DNA from: Chryseobacterium sp. GVT01B
GTDB taxonomy: Bacteria > Bacteroidota > Bacteroidia > Flavobacteriales > Weeksellaceae
Reading direction: 5' to 3'
DNA length: 64,000 nucleotides
Assembly (NCBI RefSeq): GCF_019970045.1
Contig: NZ_JAHXYI010000002.1
Location: 62,001 to 126,000, forward strand
A program made the position numbers and the translations under genes. Position 1 is the stretch's first letter, and the number at the start of each line of letters is the position of its first letter. Below are positions 8,736-18,510 of this stretch, one piece after another. A model generated the notes under the pieces. It did not search any database. It was not told the origin of the DNA and saw only the letters and a program-made list of their open reading frames with translations.

Positions 8736-9911
8736 ATGAAGAAAATCGCTACTTTTTTACTGGCTTCCATCGCCATGCAAAGTCTTGGAGCTCAAAATTT
8801 CATTCAGGCTTATCAGGACAGAGCGAATATGGTAACCCAAACCAATATAACAACTTACCTTCAGGAGTTTGCCAATTTAGGAGTAAAAAAAACGGGTACA
8901 GCAGCAAACAATAACGCTCTTGAATGGCTTAAGACCAAATACCTTTCCTATGGGTATACTGCCAGCCAGATGGCAGAAGATCCTTTTACTGCAGGAAGTT
9001 ATAATTCTAAAAACCTGGTGATTACGAAGACAGGAACTGTGTATCCTAATAAATATGTTATTATCTGCGGCCATTTCGACAGTATTACCGGTTCGGGAGT
9101 CAATGATAACGGAAGCGGAACTTCTATTATTCTTGAAGCAGCCAGAATCCTGAAAGATGTACCAACGGAATATTCTATAAAATTTATACATTTTTCCGGA
9201 GAAGAACAGGGACTTCTGGGAAGTACTCATTATGCCAATACGGTAGCATATCAGGGAAGTAACCGTGTTTTGGATATCAAACTTGTCTTTAATCTGGATC
9301 AGGTGGGCGGTGTGATGGGAAATAACAACAATACAGTTTACTGTGATCAGGATCTCGGTGGGCTTACCTCCAATAATGCCGCTTCTGCTGTTGTGACTCA
9401 GGAATTAAGAAACTGCACAGCACTTTATTCTCCTCTTCTGACTGCTGTAGATCCGGCTGAAGATACAGATTATATTCCTTTTGAGCAGAAAGGCGAAGTG
9501 ATCACAGGATTTTTTGAAAGAATCAGAAGTACATACCCGCATACGGTAAATGATACTTTTGCCAATACGGATCCCGTGTACATTTATAATATAGGAAAAG
9601 CATCTGTGGGGGCACTTCAGCATTTTGCTGTTGCTACGGGTACATTGGGTACGCATGAAGCTGTGGTAAAAAATACATTGGAAACTGTAAAAATTTATCC
9701 AAATCCGGTAAAGGATATCATTAATATTGAACTTCCTGATTCCGGAATTAAGAATTTTACTTTTGAAGTGACCGATTTCCAGGGAAGATCTATTTTCAAG
9801 AAAACAAATGAAACAAAAATCAATGCTTCGGGATTGGAAAATGGCGCTTATCTTGGAATTTTAAAAGCTGGAGATCAGACTGTGGTAAGAAAAGTGATGA
9901 TTGAAAGATAA
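8736..9911 (+). CDS. Secreted M28 family zinc aminopeptidase with T9SS sorting domain (copy 2)
   Basis: 391 residues from the ATG at 8736. A frame-extending ATG at 8697 would add 13 residues before the signal peptide (MKKIATFLLASIAM...LGAQ), so it is rejected. The zinc ligands are all kept: H in CGHFDS, D in VNDNGSG, EE in SGEEQGLLGS, D in NLDQVGG and H in TYPHTVNDT. The C-terminus is a T9SS sorting domain (IYPNPVKD, ENGAYLG, ending KVMIER). It starts 62 bp after copy 1, so read-through is likely, and it is followed by a terminator. It is closer to copy 3 than to copy 1, sharing the motif 'AEDTDYIPFEQKGEVITGFFER' region by region. Confidence 0.9.
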   Translation: MKKIATFLLASIAMQSLGAQNFIQAYQDRANMVTQTNITTYLQEFANLGVKKTGTAANNNALEWLKTKYLSYGYTASQMAEDPFTAGSYNSKNLVITKTGTVYPNKYVIICGHFDSITGSGVNDNGSGTSIILEAARILKDVPTEYSIKFIHFSGEEQGLLGSTHYANTVAYQGSNRVLDIKLVFNLDQVGGVMGNNNNTVYCDQDLGGLTSNNAASAVVTQELRNCTALYSPLLTAVDPAEDTDYIPFEQKGEVITGFFERIRSTYPHTVNDTFANTDPVYIYNIGKASVGALQHFAVATGTLGTHEAVVKNTLETVKIYPNPVKDIINIELPDSGIKNFTFEVTDFQGRSIFKKTNETKINASGLENGAYLGILKAGDQTVVRKVMIER

Positions 9912-9935
9912 TTTGCATTGCATATCATAAATTAT

Positions 9936-9965
9936 AAAACCTTTGAAGCTGTTCAAAGGTTTTTA
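9936..9965 (+). terminator. Intrinsic terminator after M28 copy 2
   Basis: Perfect 10-bp stem AAAACCTTTG/CAAAGGTTTT with an 8-nt loop and a T tail, 25 bp after the stop codon. Copy 3 therefore needs its own promoter. Confidence 0.85.
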
Positions 9966-10124
9966 CTTTTTAGACAACTGCACATATTAAGCATCTGCAA
10001 CACATCAATGTCTTTCAATGCGAAATCTATTGATAACATAGCAAAAATTTCATTTTATTTTAAAATATTAAACACTTCGTTGTGATTTATTTACTACATT
10101 CGTGTTACCAAAATAATATCATAT

Positions 10125-11294
10125 ATGAAAAAATTTACAACAGTTTTATGCACTGCACTGATGATGCAGAGTATAGGGGCGCAAAGTTTTATCCAGGCTT
10201 ATAAAGACAGAGCGGATATGGTTACTCAGGCCAACATTACTACAAATCTTCAGGAATTCAGTAATTTAGGAGTAAAAACTACAGGTTCAGTAGCCAACAC
10301 CAATACATTGAACTGGATTAAAAACAAGTATCTTTCTTATGGTTATACTGCCAGCCAGATTGTAGAAAGTCCGTTTACTTTCGGAAGCACCAGTTCTAAA
10401 AACCTGATTATAACTAAAACAGGAACACTCTATCCCAACAAATATGTTATTATCTGCGGGCATTTTGACACCATTTATGGCCCTGGAGTGAATGATAACG
10501 GAAGCGGAACTTCTATTATCCTTGAAGCGGCAAGAATTCTAAGAAATGTCCCGACTGAGTATTCCATCAAATTCATCCATTTTTCCGGCGAAGAACAGGG
10601 ATTAAAAGGAAGCAGTCACTATGTAAATAATGTGGTGTATCAGGGAGGTGTACGAAAATTAGATATAAAGCTGGTCTTTAATCTTGACCAAGTAGGCGGA
10701 GTAAAAGGAAACAACAATAATACAGTGTATTGTGATGAAGATCAGGGAGGTCTTTCCAGCAATAATGCAGCTTCTGCAGCAGTAACTCAACAGCTGAGAA
10801 ACTGTACAGCACTCTACTCTCCTCTTCAGACTGCCGTAGATCCGGCTGAAGACACAGATTATATTCCTTTTGAACAGAAAGGTGAAGTGATTACGGGCTT
10901 TTTTGAAAGAATCAGAAGCACTTATCCTCACAGCTCCAAAGATACTTTCACCAATATGGACCCTGTCTATGTTTATAATATTGGAAAGGCTACTGTGGGA
11001 GCTTTACAGCACTTTGCAACAGCTTCCACTACACTGAGCAAACCAGCATCTAAAAACGCTTTGGAAACAGCAAAAATCTATCCCAATCCTGCCAGCAATG
11101 TTCTCAACATTGAATTGCCGGATTCCAAAGAAACAAACTTCAGTTTTGAACTCAGCAATGCGATGGGAAGATCAATACTGAAAACAACTAATGAAAGAAA
11201 GATTGATGTTTCCAGCCTTCAAAACGGAGTGTATATTGGAGTTTTAAAAGTAGGAGATCAGACTCTTGTTAAAAATATCATGATTGAAAGATAA
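10125..11294 (+). CDS. Secreted M28 family zinc aminopeptidase with T9SS sorting domain (copy 3)
   Basis: 389 residues. A signal peptide (MKKFTTVLCTALMMQ...IGAQ) precedes an M28 core with complete zinc ligands: CGHFDT, VNDNGSG, SGEEQGLKGS, NLDQVGG and TYPHSSKDT. The last motif keeps the His but has lost the TV pair of the other copies. The T9SS domain includes IYPNPASN, QNGVYIG and the terminal IMIER. Its promoter is separate: a near-consensus -7 element TACATTCG lies at 10095-10102, about 23 bp before the ATG. A terminator at 11321 ends the unit. The three copies probably arose by tandem duplication and may differ in peptide preference. Confidence 0.9.
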   Translation: MKKFTTVLCTALMMQSIGAQSFIQAYKDRADMVTQANITTNLQEFSNLGVKTTGSVANTNTLNWIKNKYLSYGYTASQIVESPFTFGSTSSKNLIITKTGTLYPNKYVIICGHFDTIYGPGVNDNGSGTSIILEAARILRNVPTEYSIKFIHFSGEEQGLKGSSHYVNNVVYQGGVRKLDIKLVFNLDQVGGVKGNNNNTVYCDEDQGGLSSNNAASAAVTQQLRNCTALYSPLQTAVDPAEDTDYIPFEQKGEVITGFFERIRSTYPHSSKDTFTNMDPVYVYNIGKATVGALQHFATASTTLSKPASKNALETAKIYPNPASNVLNIELPDSKETNFSFELSNAMGRSILKTTNERKIDVSSLQNGVYIGVLKVGDQTLVKNIMIER

Positions 11295-11320
11295 AACATC
11301 TTCATATTCAGAATAAAGAA

Positions 11321-11347
11321 AACAGCAGGGGACTCTCCTGCTGTTTT
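11321..11347 (+). terminator. Intrinsic terminator after M28 copy 3
   Basis: Perfect 9-bp stem AACAGCAGG/CCTGCTGTT with a 7-nt loop and a T tail, 27 bp after the stop codon. Confidence 0.9.
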
Positions 11348-11368
11348 GTATTTCCAAGGTACCTCATT

Positions 11369-11791
11369 TTACTTTACACAGTCATTTTGTAATGCTAATT
11401 CCTTAATTTTAGAAATTATATCTTCATCATTAATAAATCCCGCTCTGATATCTGTTAGTAATTCTTCTAATGTTATTTTATAATGATCTGCTTTATTATA
11501 TGATAAAAAACCTATTATTTCATCAAAAGCACTGTCATAGTCTTTTAATTTACAATAAGATAGATATTTAATTTGAGAAGCTAATTCATTTTTAGGATTT
11601 TTTTGCAGTAATCTATCAGCAATTTCGATTGCCCAATCATACTCTTCTAAATTAAACCAACAATTTGACATGAATAACAACCTGTAGTTCTCAGACTTTA
11701 AGGATAAACCATTTAATGTCTCTAAAATAGTAAGTGCTGGGATGTACTGTCCAACATCCATCAAATTTTTAGCTTTTTGTAGGGGAGTCAT
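11369..11791 (-). CDS. TPR-like small hypothetical protein
   Basis: 140 residues with no signal peptide or membrane segment. Helical TPR-type units are visible: 'AKNLMDVGQYIPALTILETL', then 'SNCWFNLEEYDWAIEIADRLL' and 'YCKLKDYDSAFDEIIGFL', each with the A..y..A pattern. This suggests a cytoplasmic protein-binding role; the partner is unknown. The gene lies just downstream of hisIE on the same strand with a 92-bp gap, so transcriptional read-through from the his operon is possible, but there is no functional link. Confidence 0.65.
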   Translation of the reverse strand: MTPLQKAKNLMDVGQYIPALTILETLNGLSLKSENYRLLFMSNCWFNLEEYDWAIEIADRLLQKNPKNELASQIKYLSYCKLKDYDSAFDEIIGFLSYNKADHYKITLEELLTDIRAGFINDEDIISKIKELALQNDCVK

Positions 11792-11883
11792 GAGTTAAAA
11801 GATTAGTTTATTTTTTAAAATTAAAAACATCTTTCATTTTGAAGAAGTACAAATTCCTTTTTCCTATCAAATATTCAAAGGTT

Positions 11884-12471
11884 TTATTTATTTCTGTTTT
11901 GAAGAATCTCCTCTATCTCTTCCATTGAAAACCCTTTCGCTTTTAATAAAATCAAGAAGTGATAAAGCAAATCTGCGGCTTCATTTTTAAAAAGATCATC
12001 GTTATTGTCTTTTGCTTCTATAACCAGTTCTACGGCCTCCTCACCTACTTTTTGAGCCATTTTATTGATTCCTCTCTGATATAATGAGTAAGTATATGAG
12101 TCTTCAGTCTTCATATCTATTCTCTGAGATATTTTCTCTTCCAGCTCATACAGAAACCCTTTTGCATTTTTTTCACCGAAACAGCTGAAACTCCCTGTGT
12201 GGCAAACTACATTTTTAGGAACAGCTTTAATTAAAATGGTATCCTGATCGCAGTCTATATCAATACTTTTTACCGTTAAAAAATTTCCTGATTCTTCCCC
12301 TTTGGTCCACAATCTGTTTTTGGAACGGCTGAAAAATGTAACAATGCCTTCTTTTTTTGTTTTTTCAAAGGCTTCTTCATTCATGTAGCCCAGCATCAGC
12401 ACCTGCAATGTTCTGCTGTCCTGAATGACCACCGGAACAAGGCCGTTATCTTTATTAAAATCTATTTTCAT
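11884..12471 (-). CDS. hisIE: Bifunctional phosphoribosyl-AMP cyclohydrolase / phosphoribosyl-ATP pyrophosphatase
   Basis: 195 residues. The N-terminal half is HisI: it has [29 protein letters not shown], the metal-binding DCDQDT and the zinc ligand region [10 protein letters not shown]. The C-terminal half is HisE, with [10 protein letters not shown] and [13 protein letters not shown]. The protein catalyses steps 2 and 3 of histidine synthesis. It is the last his gene, and its ATG overlaps the hisF stop by 4 bp (ATGA), so the two are translationally coupled. Confidence 0.95.
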   Translation of the reverse strand: MKIDFNKDNGLVPVVIQDSRTLQVLMLGYMNEEAFEKTKKEGIVTFFSRSKNRLWTKGEESGNFLTVKSIDIDCDQDTILIKAVPKNVVCHTGSFSCFGEKNAKGFLYELEEKISQRIDMKTEDSYTYSLYQRGINKMAQKVGEEAVELVIEAKDNNDDLFKNEAADLLYHFLILLKAKGFSMEEIEEILQNRNK

Positions 12472-13220
12472 CGTACTTCAATTTTTTGAGTTTTTAACTG
12501 TTGTTTTAAATCCTGAATCTCTATTTCATTAAAATGGAATATACTGGCTGCCAATGCTCCTGTAGCCTTTGTTTCATTAAATACTTTAACAAAATCATTT
12601 GCAGCACCAGCTCCTCCTGAGGCAATCACCGGAATATTGACCGCTTCAGAAACCAGCTTTGTGATCCTGAGATCAAACCCATTTTTAGTACCATCACCAT
12701 CCATCGAAGTCAGCAGAATTTCTCCTGCTCCCAAACGCGCTGCTTCCTGTGCCCATTCTATAGTAGTAAGCTCAGTGGCTTCTCTTCCTCCTTTGATATG
12801 CACAAGATCAAGATCACCAACCTGCTTTGTATCAATAGCTACCACAACACATTGGCTTCCGAATTCTTTAGCCAGATCAGAAATAAGTGCCGGATTTTTT
12901 ACAGCCGAAGAGTTGATGCTGATCTTGTCTGCACCCTCTTCCAAAAGCTTCCTGACATCTTCTACAGATGATATCCCACCTCCTACTGTAAAAGGAATAC
13001 TAAGCTCTTTGGCAATATCTTTTACCAGCTCTACAAATGTTTTTCTATCTTCAATAGTTGCCGTAATATCCAGAAAAACGAGCTCATCAGCACCTTCCTG
13101 TTCATACTTTTTGGCCAATTCAACCGGATCGCCTGCATTTTTAAGGTCTTCAAAATTGACTCCCTTTACTGTAGATCCATCTTTAATATCCAGACATGGA
13201 ATGATTCTTTTCTTAAGCAT
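12468..13220 (-). CDS. hisF: Imidazole glycerol phosphate synthase, cyclase subunit
   Basis: About 250 residues, a (beta/alpha)8 barrel. It has the family start [15 protein letters not shown] with the catalytic Asp, the phosphate loop VGGGISS, AIDTK with the second catalytic Asp, and [15 protein letters not shown]. It uses ammonia from HisH to form IGP and AICAR. The ATG at 13220 matches the normal family start; an ATG two codons earlier (13226) is also possible. It overlaps the end of hisA. Confidence 0.96.
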   Translation of the reverse strand: MLKKRIIPCLDIKDGSTVKGVNFEDLKNAGDPVELAKKYEQEGADELVFLDITATIEDRKTFVELVKDIAKELSIPFTVGGGISSVEDVRKLLEEGADKISINSSAVKNPALISDLAKEFGSQCVVVAIDTKQVGDLDLVHIKGGREATELTTIEWAQEAARLGAGEILLTSMDGDGTKNGFDLRITKLVSEAVNIPVIASGGAGAANDFVKVFNETKATGALAASIFHFNEIEIQDLKQQLKTQKIEVR

Positions 13221-13935
13221 TTTCAATAAAGTTTTGAAGTTGTTGCAGGCTTATTTTACCCTCATAAATTGCTTTTCCGATAATTGTACCGGCACAGCCG
13301 ATATCTTTCATTTTATAGACATCAGCGATGCCTGAAATACCTCCGCTTGCTACGAGCTGAACAGATGTTTTATATAAAATCTCAATATACAGTCCTGTGG
13401 ACGGGCCTTCCAGCATCCCATCCTTTGAAATATCGGTACATATTGCTGTCTGCATTCCTTTTTCCTGATACTGAAGAATAAAATCAACAATATCATGATT
13501 GCTTTCTTCCAGCCAGCCGGAAGTTTTAATCTTCCTGTTTTCACAGTCTGCCCCCAGAATAATTTTCCCGGAACCGTATTTTTCCAGCATTTCGAAACAG
13601 AATTCAGGATCCTGAACCGCAATACTTCCTAAAGTAATCTGCTTTGCTCCGGAATTAAAAGCCGTTTCAATATCTTCCTGAGTTTTTAACCCTCCTCCAA
13701 AATCAATATGCAGTGAAGTTGAAGCAGCGATATTTTCTAAAACCTTTTGATTGACAACATGTTTCGATTTCGCCCCGTCAAGATCCACTAAATGAAGATA
13801 TTGAATCCCAAAGCTTTCAAATTCTTTTGCCACTTCTACAGGATCTTCATTGTATATTTTTTTTGTACTGTAATCTCCTTTTGACAGACGGACACATTTC
13901 CCGTCGATAATATCTATAGCCGGAATTATTTTCAT
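13213..13935 (-). CDS. hisA: ProFAR isomerase (HisA)
   Basis: About 240 residues. It opens with [17 protein letters not shown], including the catalytic Asp, and has [18 protein letters not shown], the second catalytic Asp in [14 protein letters not shown], and the phosphate-binding VASGGISG. It isomerises ProFAR to PRFAR. Two consecutive ATG codons (13938, 13935) are available; the second gives the usual family N-terminus. It overlaps hisH upstream and hisF downstream. Confidence 0.96.
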   Translation of the reverse strand: MKIIPAIDIIDGKCVRLSKGDYSTKKIYNEDPVEVAKEFESFGIQYLHLVDLDGAKSKHVVNQKVLENIAASTSLHIDFGGGLKTQEDIETAFNSGAKQITLGSIAVQDPEFCFEMLEKYGSGKIILGADCENRKIKTSGWLEESNHDIVDFILQYQEKGMQTAICTDISKDGMLEGPSTGLYIEILYKTSVQLVASGGISGIADVYKMKDIGCAGTIIGKAIYEGKISLQQLQNFIENA

Positions 13936-13937
13936 CA

Positions 13938-14516
13938 TTATAAATTTATAAAGTTACTGACAATCTGATTTCCTACCATTCCTGATTTTTCAGGGTGAAA
14001 CTGCACTGCATAGAAATTATCTTTCTGCAAAGAAGCACTGAATGGCAGGATGTAATCACAAACAGATGTTGTAAAGTCTGAAAGCTCACAATAATAGCTG
14101 TGAACAAAATACACATCATTATTCTCTTCTATCCCTGAAAATAATGGCGATGTCTGTTCTGAAAGCGTATTCCAACCCATGTGTGGAACAATATCCTTTG
14201 CCGGAAATTTTCTGACATTGATATCAAAAATCCCCATTCCTTCGGTATCTCCTTCTTCATTTCCTTTACACATCAGCTGCATTCCTAAGCATATTCCTAA
14301 AACAGGCTGTGTAAGGCCAGGAATCAAGAGATCAAGTTCTTTTTCCTTCAACAGTTTCATCGTTGAAGAAGCCTCTCCAACACCTGGAAAGATCACTTTA
14401 TCTGCTTTTAAAATCTGTTCAGGATCATCTGTGATCACAGAATCAACATTCAGCCTGTTGAGTGCATTCTGAACAGAATTGACGTTTCCTCCGTTGTATT
14501 TTATTATAGCAATCAT
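13938..14516 (-). CDS. hisH: Imidazole glycerol phosphate synthase, glutaminase subunit
   Basis: 192 residues, a class I glutamine amidotransferase. The triad is visible: nucleophile Cys in [10 protein letters not shown], and His and Glu in [19 protein letters not shown] and FPGVGEA are family motifs. It supplies ammonia to HisF. It sits between hisB (2-bp gap) and hisA (overlap), the usual order in Bacteroidota. Confidence 0.96.
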   Translation of the reverse strand: MIAIIKYNGGNVNSVQNALNRLNVDSVITDDPEQILKADKVIFPGVGEASSTMKLLKEKELDLLIPGLTQPVLGICLGMQLMCKGNEEGDTEGMGIFDINVRKFPAKDIVPHMGWNTLSEQTSPLFSGIEENNDVYFVHSYYCELSDFTTSVCDYILPFSASLQKDNFYAVQFHPEKSGMVGNQIVSNFINL

Positions 14517-14518
14517 AT

Positions 14519-15613
14519 TTATAAACTTCCTTTTGTAGAAGGCAAACTGTAATTAGTATCTGATTGGTTTACTGCCATTTTAATGGCTTTCGCAAAGGCT
14601 TTAAAGATAGATTCAATTTTGTGGTGTTCGTTATCTCCTTCTGCTTTTATATTCAGATTGGATTTCGAGGAATCTGTAAATGACTTAAAGAAGTGAAAAA
14701 ACATTTCTGTTGGTACATCTCCTATTTTTTCTCTTTTAAATTCAGCATCCCAAACCAACCAGGGCCTTCCTCCAAAATCAATAGCCACCTGAGAAAGACA
14801 GTCGTCCATCGGAAGCAGGAATCCGTATCTCTCAATCCCTTTTTTCTTTCCTAAAGCTTTTACAATAGCCCCTCCCAGCACAATCCCGGTATCTTCTATC
14901 GTGTGGTGCTCATCTACAGTAAGATCTCCATTAACTTTAATCTTAAGATCCATGTTCCCGTGTCTTGCGATCTGGTCAAGCATGTGATCAAAAAAGTGAA
15001 GCCCTGTTGTAATATCTGATTTTCCGTTTCCATCGAGATTGACTTCAATTTCTATATCGGTCTCATTGGTTTTTCGGGATACCTTAGCCTTCCTCATTCC
15101 TGATTTTAAGAACTGATAAATCTCTGCCCATCTCGTTGTAGACAGCTCTGCTTCTTCATTAAAGTTTTTGTTAAGATAAATAGCTTTAGCACCCAAATTT
15201 ACAGCTAATTGAACATCAGTACTTCGATCACCAATTACATAAGAATTTTCAAGATCATAGTTGCCATAGATGTATTTCCCCAGCATTCCGATTCCTGGTT
15301 TTCTTGTCGGGAGATTTTCGTGTTCAAAACTTCTATCAATTAAAACATCGCTAAAAATGATCCCTTCATTTTCAAATGCTCTTATCATTTTTTCCTGTGG
15401 TTTTATAAAATTTTCTTCAGGAAAACTTTCAGTTCCCAACCCATCCTGATTGGTTACTATTACCAGTTCATAATCCAGTTCATTGGCAATTTTTGAAAGG
15501 TATTGGAAGACTCCCGGATAAAACTCAAGCTTTTCCAGAGAATCAACCTGAAAATCCGTAGGCGGTTCAATAATCAATGTTCCGTCACGGTCTATAAAGA
15601 GTACTTTTTTCAT
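14519..15613 (-). CDS. hisB: Bifunctional histidinol-phosphatase / imidazoleglycerol-phosphate dehydratase
   Basis: 364 residues. Residues 1-~165 are a HAD phosphatase: nucleophile motif [15 protein letters not shown] and VIGDRSTDV. Residues ~175-364 are the dehydratase, with [21 protein letters not shown] and [11 protein letters not shown] metal-binding motifs. It performs steps 7 and 9 (in fused form). Odd point: where the E. coli phosphatase domain carries a Cys/His zinc loop, this protein has [15 protein letters not shown] with no cysteine, so it probably lacks that zinc site. It lies 2 bp from each neighbour. Confidence 0.95.
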   Translation of the reverse strand: MKKVLFIDRDGTLIIEPPTDFQVDSLEKLEFYPGVFQYLSKIANELDYELVIVTNQDGLGTESFPEENFIKPQEKMIRAFENEGIIFSDVLIDRSFEHENLPTRKPGIGMLGKYIYGNYDLENSYVIGDRSTDVQLAVNLGAKAIYLNKNFNEEAELSTTRWAEIYQFLKSGMRKAKVSRKTNETDIEIEVNLDGNGKSDITTGLHFFDHMLDQIARHGNMDLKIKVNGDLTVDEHHTIEDTGIVLGGAIVKALGKKKGIERYGFLLPMDDCLSQVAIDFGGRPWLVWDAEFKREKIGDVPTEMFFHFFKSFTDSSKSNLNIKAEGDNEHHKIESIFKAFAKAIKMAVNQSDTNYSLPSTKGSL

Positions 15614-15615
15614 TT

Positions 15616-16641
15616 TTAGATACGTTTTAAAAGATTAATTAGTTTTTCATTTTCTTCACGGTTTCCCACATTGATCCTGATGCATCGCGGAATAGCCGGA
15701 TCTCTTCTGCTGGTCAAAATTTCCTCTTCCAGCATTTTTGAATACACATTGTCAATATTTTCCATTCTGATCAGAAAGAAGTTTGCATCTGTGGAAAATA
15801 CTTTTGAAATGCATGTAATTCCTTCAAACTGCTGCTTCAGCCATGTTCTCTCTTCCAAAATGCGGTTTACGTTTTCCTGAAGTCTGCTTTCATCATCCAA
15901 TGTCTTTAAAATCAATTCCTGGCTCAATACATTTACGTTATAAGGCGCTTTTACCGTACTGATCAGGTTGATAATTTCCTCGGATGCGTAAGCCATTCCT
16001 ACTCTTGCTCCTGCAATTCCCCATGCTTTAGAAAATGTTTGCAGTACGATCAAGTTAGAATATTGATCCAAAAGCTCCAGGCTTGATTTTTTTCCTGAGA
16101 ATTCTATATAAGCTTCATCTACCACCACAATTCCTTTGAAATTCTGAAGGTAAAATTCAATATCATCAATACTATTTCCGGTAGGATTGTTAGGCGAACA
16201 TAAAAAGAAGATTTTAAGAGATGGATCTGCTGAAATTTTTAAGAAATCACTTTTGATGATCTCAAAGTTTTCATCCAGATCCAGTTTCAAAACTTTATTT
16301 TCATTAATAGTTGCATAGAAAGCATACATCGCGAAAGACGGATTCATCATCAGAATGGCATCTTTTTTAGGCTCACAGAAAATTTTAATGATAAGGTCTA
16401 TCAGCTCGTCACTTCCGTTTCCTATGGCAATCTGTGAGGGTGAAAGGTTTTTAAGACCCGCAAGCCTGTTTTTAAGCTCTTTCTGAGTGGAATCCGGGTA
16501 ACGGTTGCATTCCCCAAAAGGACTTTCATTCGCATCCAGCATAACGGGTGCATTAAATTCATTATGATCCCTGAAACTGCTGTAGGGCTGTAATTGTACT
16601 ATATTTTCTCTTACCAGAGTCTTGATACTGTTATTTTTCAT
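15616..16641 (-). CDS. hisC: Histidinol-phosphate aminotransferase
   Basis: 341 residues, a fold-type I PLP enzyme. Visible motifs are LDANESPFG at the N-terminus, [31 protein letters not shown] and the PLP-binding Lys in [16 protein letters not shown]. It transaminates imidazole-acetol phosphate. A 365-bp gap carrying a repeat element separates it from hisD upstream; hisB follows 2 bp downstream. Confidence 0.96.
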   Translation of the reverse strand: MKNNSIKTLVRENIVQLQPYSSFRDHNEFNAPVMLDANESPFGECNRYPDSTQKELKNRLAGLKNLSPSQIAIGNGSDELIDLIIKIFCEPKKDAILMMNPSFAMYAFYATINENKVLKLDLDENFEIIKSDFLKISADPSLKIFFLCSPNNPTGNSIDDIEFYLQNFKGIVVVDEAYIEFSGKKSSLELLDQYSNLIVLQTFSKAWGIAGARVGMAYASEEIINLISTVKAPYNVNVLSQELILKTLDDESRLQENVNRILEERTWLKQQFEGITCISKVFSTDANFFLIRMENIDNVYSKMLEEEILTSRRDPAIPRCIRINVGNREENEKLINLLKRI

Positions 16642-16814
16642 TGTATTGTTTATTTAAAACTATTTTTAAACCATTAAGATGAATTGAATTATTAAGGATA
16701 TTGAAGAAAATATATTCAGATCTTTATTAAGCTGTGAGCTAAATTCAAATGTATTTAAATCTTAATTTTACTTAAAAGTTTCATTTTCTTAATGGTTTAA
16801 ATTCTTTTTTTGAT

Positions 16815-16996
16815 AAACGCAAAGGCGCAAAGTTTTTAATTCTTTTGCTTTTTTAAGGCGCGAGAATATCGAAGATTTTCAGCAAGGGTCTGAATTTTAT
16901 TTTGTTTTTTATATGCATTATTCAATTTTATCGGCGATAAAATCCTTGCGTCTTAAAACATGCTCCAATTATATCCTTCTTGCGTCTTTGCGTTTT
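16815..16996. repeat. Palindromic intergenic repeat, copy 1 (between hisD and hisC)
   Basis: About 180 bp with imperfect inverted ends: ACGCAAAGGCGCAAAG at one end and CTTGCGTCTTTGCGTT at the other. Inside are a second inverted pair (TTTTAAGGCGCGAG / CTTGCGTCTTAAAA) and a central palindrome ATTTTATCG-GCGATAAAAT. The same arrangement recurs at 18337-18499. It has no coding capacity. It looks like a non-autonomous palindromic element, and in the his mRNA it would fold into a long cruciform-like structure. Confidence 0.8.
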
Positions 16997-17006
16997 CCAA
17001 CATTTA

Positions 17007-18281
17007 TTATTTTAATCTTATGGATACTGCATTTTTGTGGGCAAACAGGCCTTCTGCTTCTGCCATGAGTTCTATTGTTTTTTCTAAATTCCGGAGACCT
17101 TCTTTTGAAAGATGCTGGAAGGTTATTTTCTTCACAAAACTATCCAGTGAAACTCCGCTGTAGTTTTTTGCATATGCATTGGTAGGAAGAGTGTGATTGG
17201 TTCCACTGGCGTAATCTCCGGCACTTTCACAGGAATAATTTCCAAGGAAAACTGAACCTGCATTCTGAATTGCCGGGATATATTTTTCAAAATCGGCAAT
17301 GGCCAGAATAAGATGCTCAGGAGCATAGAGATTGCTAAACTCAAGAGCTTCTTCTAAAGTATTCACCAAAATAAAAGAGCTGTTTTCCAAGGCCTGAGCT
17401 GCAAATTCATTCCTTGGTAATTCTTTGATTTGCTGCTCAACAGCACTGATTGTTTCATTAAAAACTTTAACATCAGTCGTAATAAAAACAACCTGGCTGT
17501 CACTACCATGTTCCGCCTGTGAAAGAAGGTCTGCGGCACAAAATTCAGGAACAGCTTGTTCATCTGCAATCACGAGAACTTCACTCGGACCGGCAGGCAT
17601 ATCGATCGCGATCCCAAAACGCTGAGCATACTCTTTAGCGGCTACGACAAACTGATTTCCCGGGCCGAAAATTTTATTAACCTGAGGAATACTTTCTGTT
17701 CCTAAAGTCATAGCTGCTACAGCCTGGGCACCACCTGTTTTAAAGATTTTTGAAACTCCGCAAAGGTCTGCCGCATACAGGATCGCAGGATTGACATTTC
17801 CATTTTTATCCGGCGGTGTACACAGAACGATTTCTTTACAACCTGCGAGGTTTGCAGGAACAGCAAGCATCAGCACTGTAGAAAATAAAGGAGCAGTTCC
17901 TCCGGGAATATAAATACCCACTCTTTCAACTGCACGATTCTCGCGCCAGCAAACAACACCTTTCGTAGTTTCGATTTTTTGAATCTCCTGTTTTTGTGAT
18001 GCGTGAAATATTGAAATATTCTCTTTTGCCTGTTGAATCGCCTGTTTCAGTTCATCTTTTACCTGCTTTTGTGCATCTTCAATTTCTTCTTTGGAAACCG
18101 AAATGCTTTGAGTATCTGCTTTATCGAATTTTTTATTGAACTCTATTAGAGCTTTATCTCCGTTTTTTTCAACTTCTGCAAAAATTTCTGTGATGAGCCC
18201 TGAAATTTCTTTCTGCTCAAGAACAGGGCGCTTTACCAGGTCTTTCCAGTTGTCTTTTGTGGGAAATCTGTATATATTCAT
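17007..18281 (-). CDS. hisD: Histidinol dehydrogenase
   Basis: 424 residues, normal length. Family motifs include YIPGGTAPL, FGPGNQFVVAAK, DMPAGPSEVLVIAD, LSQAEHGSDSQVVF (with catalytic and zinc-binding residues), YAPEHL and GSVFLGNYSCESAGDYASGTNH (read in parts). It oxidises L-histidinol twice to L-histidine with NAD and zinc. Repeat elements fill the gaps on both sides of this gene, which is unusual inside an otherwise overlapping operon. Confidence 0.96.
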   Translation of the reverse strand: MNIYRFPTKDNWKDLVKRPVLEQKEISGLITEIFAEVEKNGDKALIEFNKKFDKADTQSISVSKEEIEDAQKQVKDELKQAIQQAKENISIFHASQKQEIQKIETTKGVVCWRENRAVERVGIYIPGGTAPLFSTVLMLAVPANLAGCKEIVLCTPPDKNGNVNPAILYAADLCGVSKIFKTGGAQAVAAMTLGTESIPQVNKIFGPGNQFVVAAKEYAQRFGIAIDMPAGPSEVLVIADEQAVPEFCAADLLSQAEHGSDSQVVFITTDVKVFNETISAVEQQIKELPRNEFAAQALENSSFILVNTLEEALEFSNLYAPEHLILAIADFEKYIPAIQNAGSVFLGNYSCESAGDYASGTNHTLPTNAYAKNYSGVSLDSFVKKITFQHLSKEGLRNLEKTIELMAEAEGLFAHKNAVSIRLK

Positions 18282-18336
18282 TGTACTATTTTTAATTTTA
18301 ACAAACTATTACACTGTTGACTTTTAATTTTTTTTT

Positions 18337-18499
18337 ACGCAAAGTCGCAAAGTTTTTAATTCCTATATCTTTTTAAGGCGCAAGAAAATCTAAGATTTTC
18401 AGCAAGTATGTGAGTATTTAAACAGTATTCAATTTTATCGCAGATAAAATATTTGCGCCTTACAACAGTCTTAATTTTTATTCTTTTGCGTCTTTGCAT
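18337..18499. repeat. Palindromic intergenic repeat, copy 2 (between hisG and hisD)
   Basis: About 160 bp, clearly homologous to 16815-16996. It shares ACGCAAAG-T-CGCAAAG, TTTTTAAGGCGCAAGA, AAGATTTTCAGCAAG, the central ATTTTATCGCAGATAAAAT and the closing TTTTGCGTCTTTGCA, in the same order and orientation. Differences are scattered, so the copies are not a recent duplication. Confidence 0.8.
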
Positions 18500-18510
18500 T
18501 GGCCAATATT

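Noticed and set aside
12637..13335. Long plus-strand frame (232 codons) opposite hisF/hisA
   Set aside because: It is antisense to two clear his genes; Ser/Pro-rich composition is typical of an opposite-strand shadow.
16741..18510. Repeats in the his operon considered as CRISPR or insertion sequence
   Set aside because: There are only two diverged, ~170-bp palindromic copies with no spacers, transposase or target duplication.
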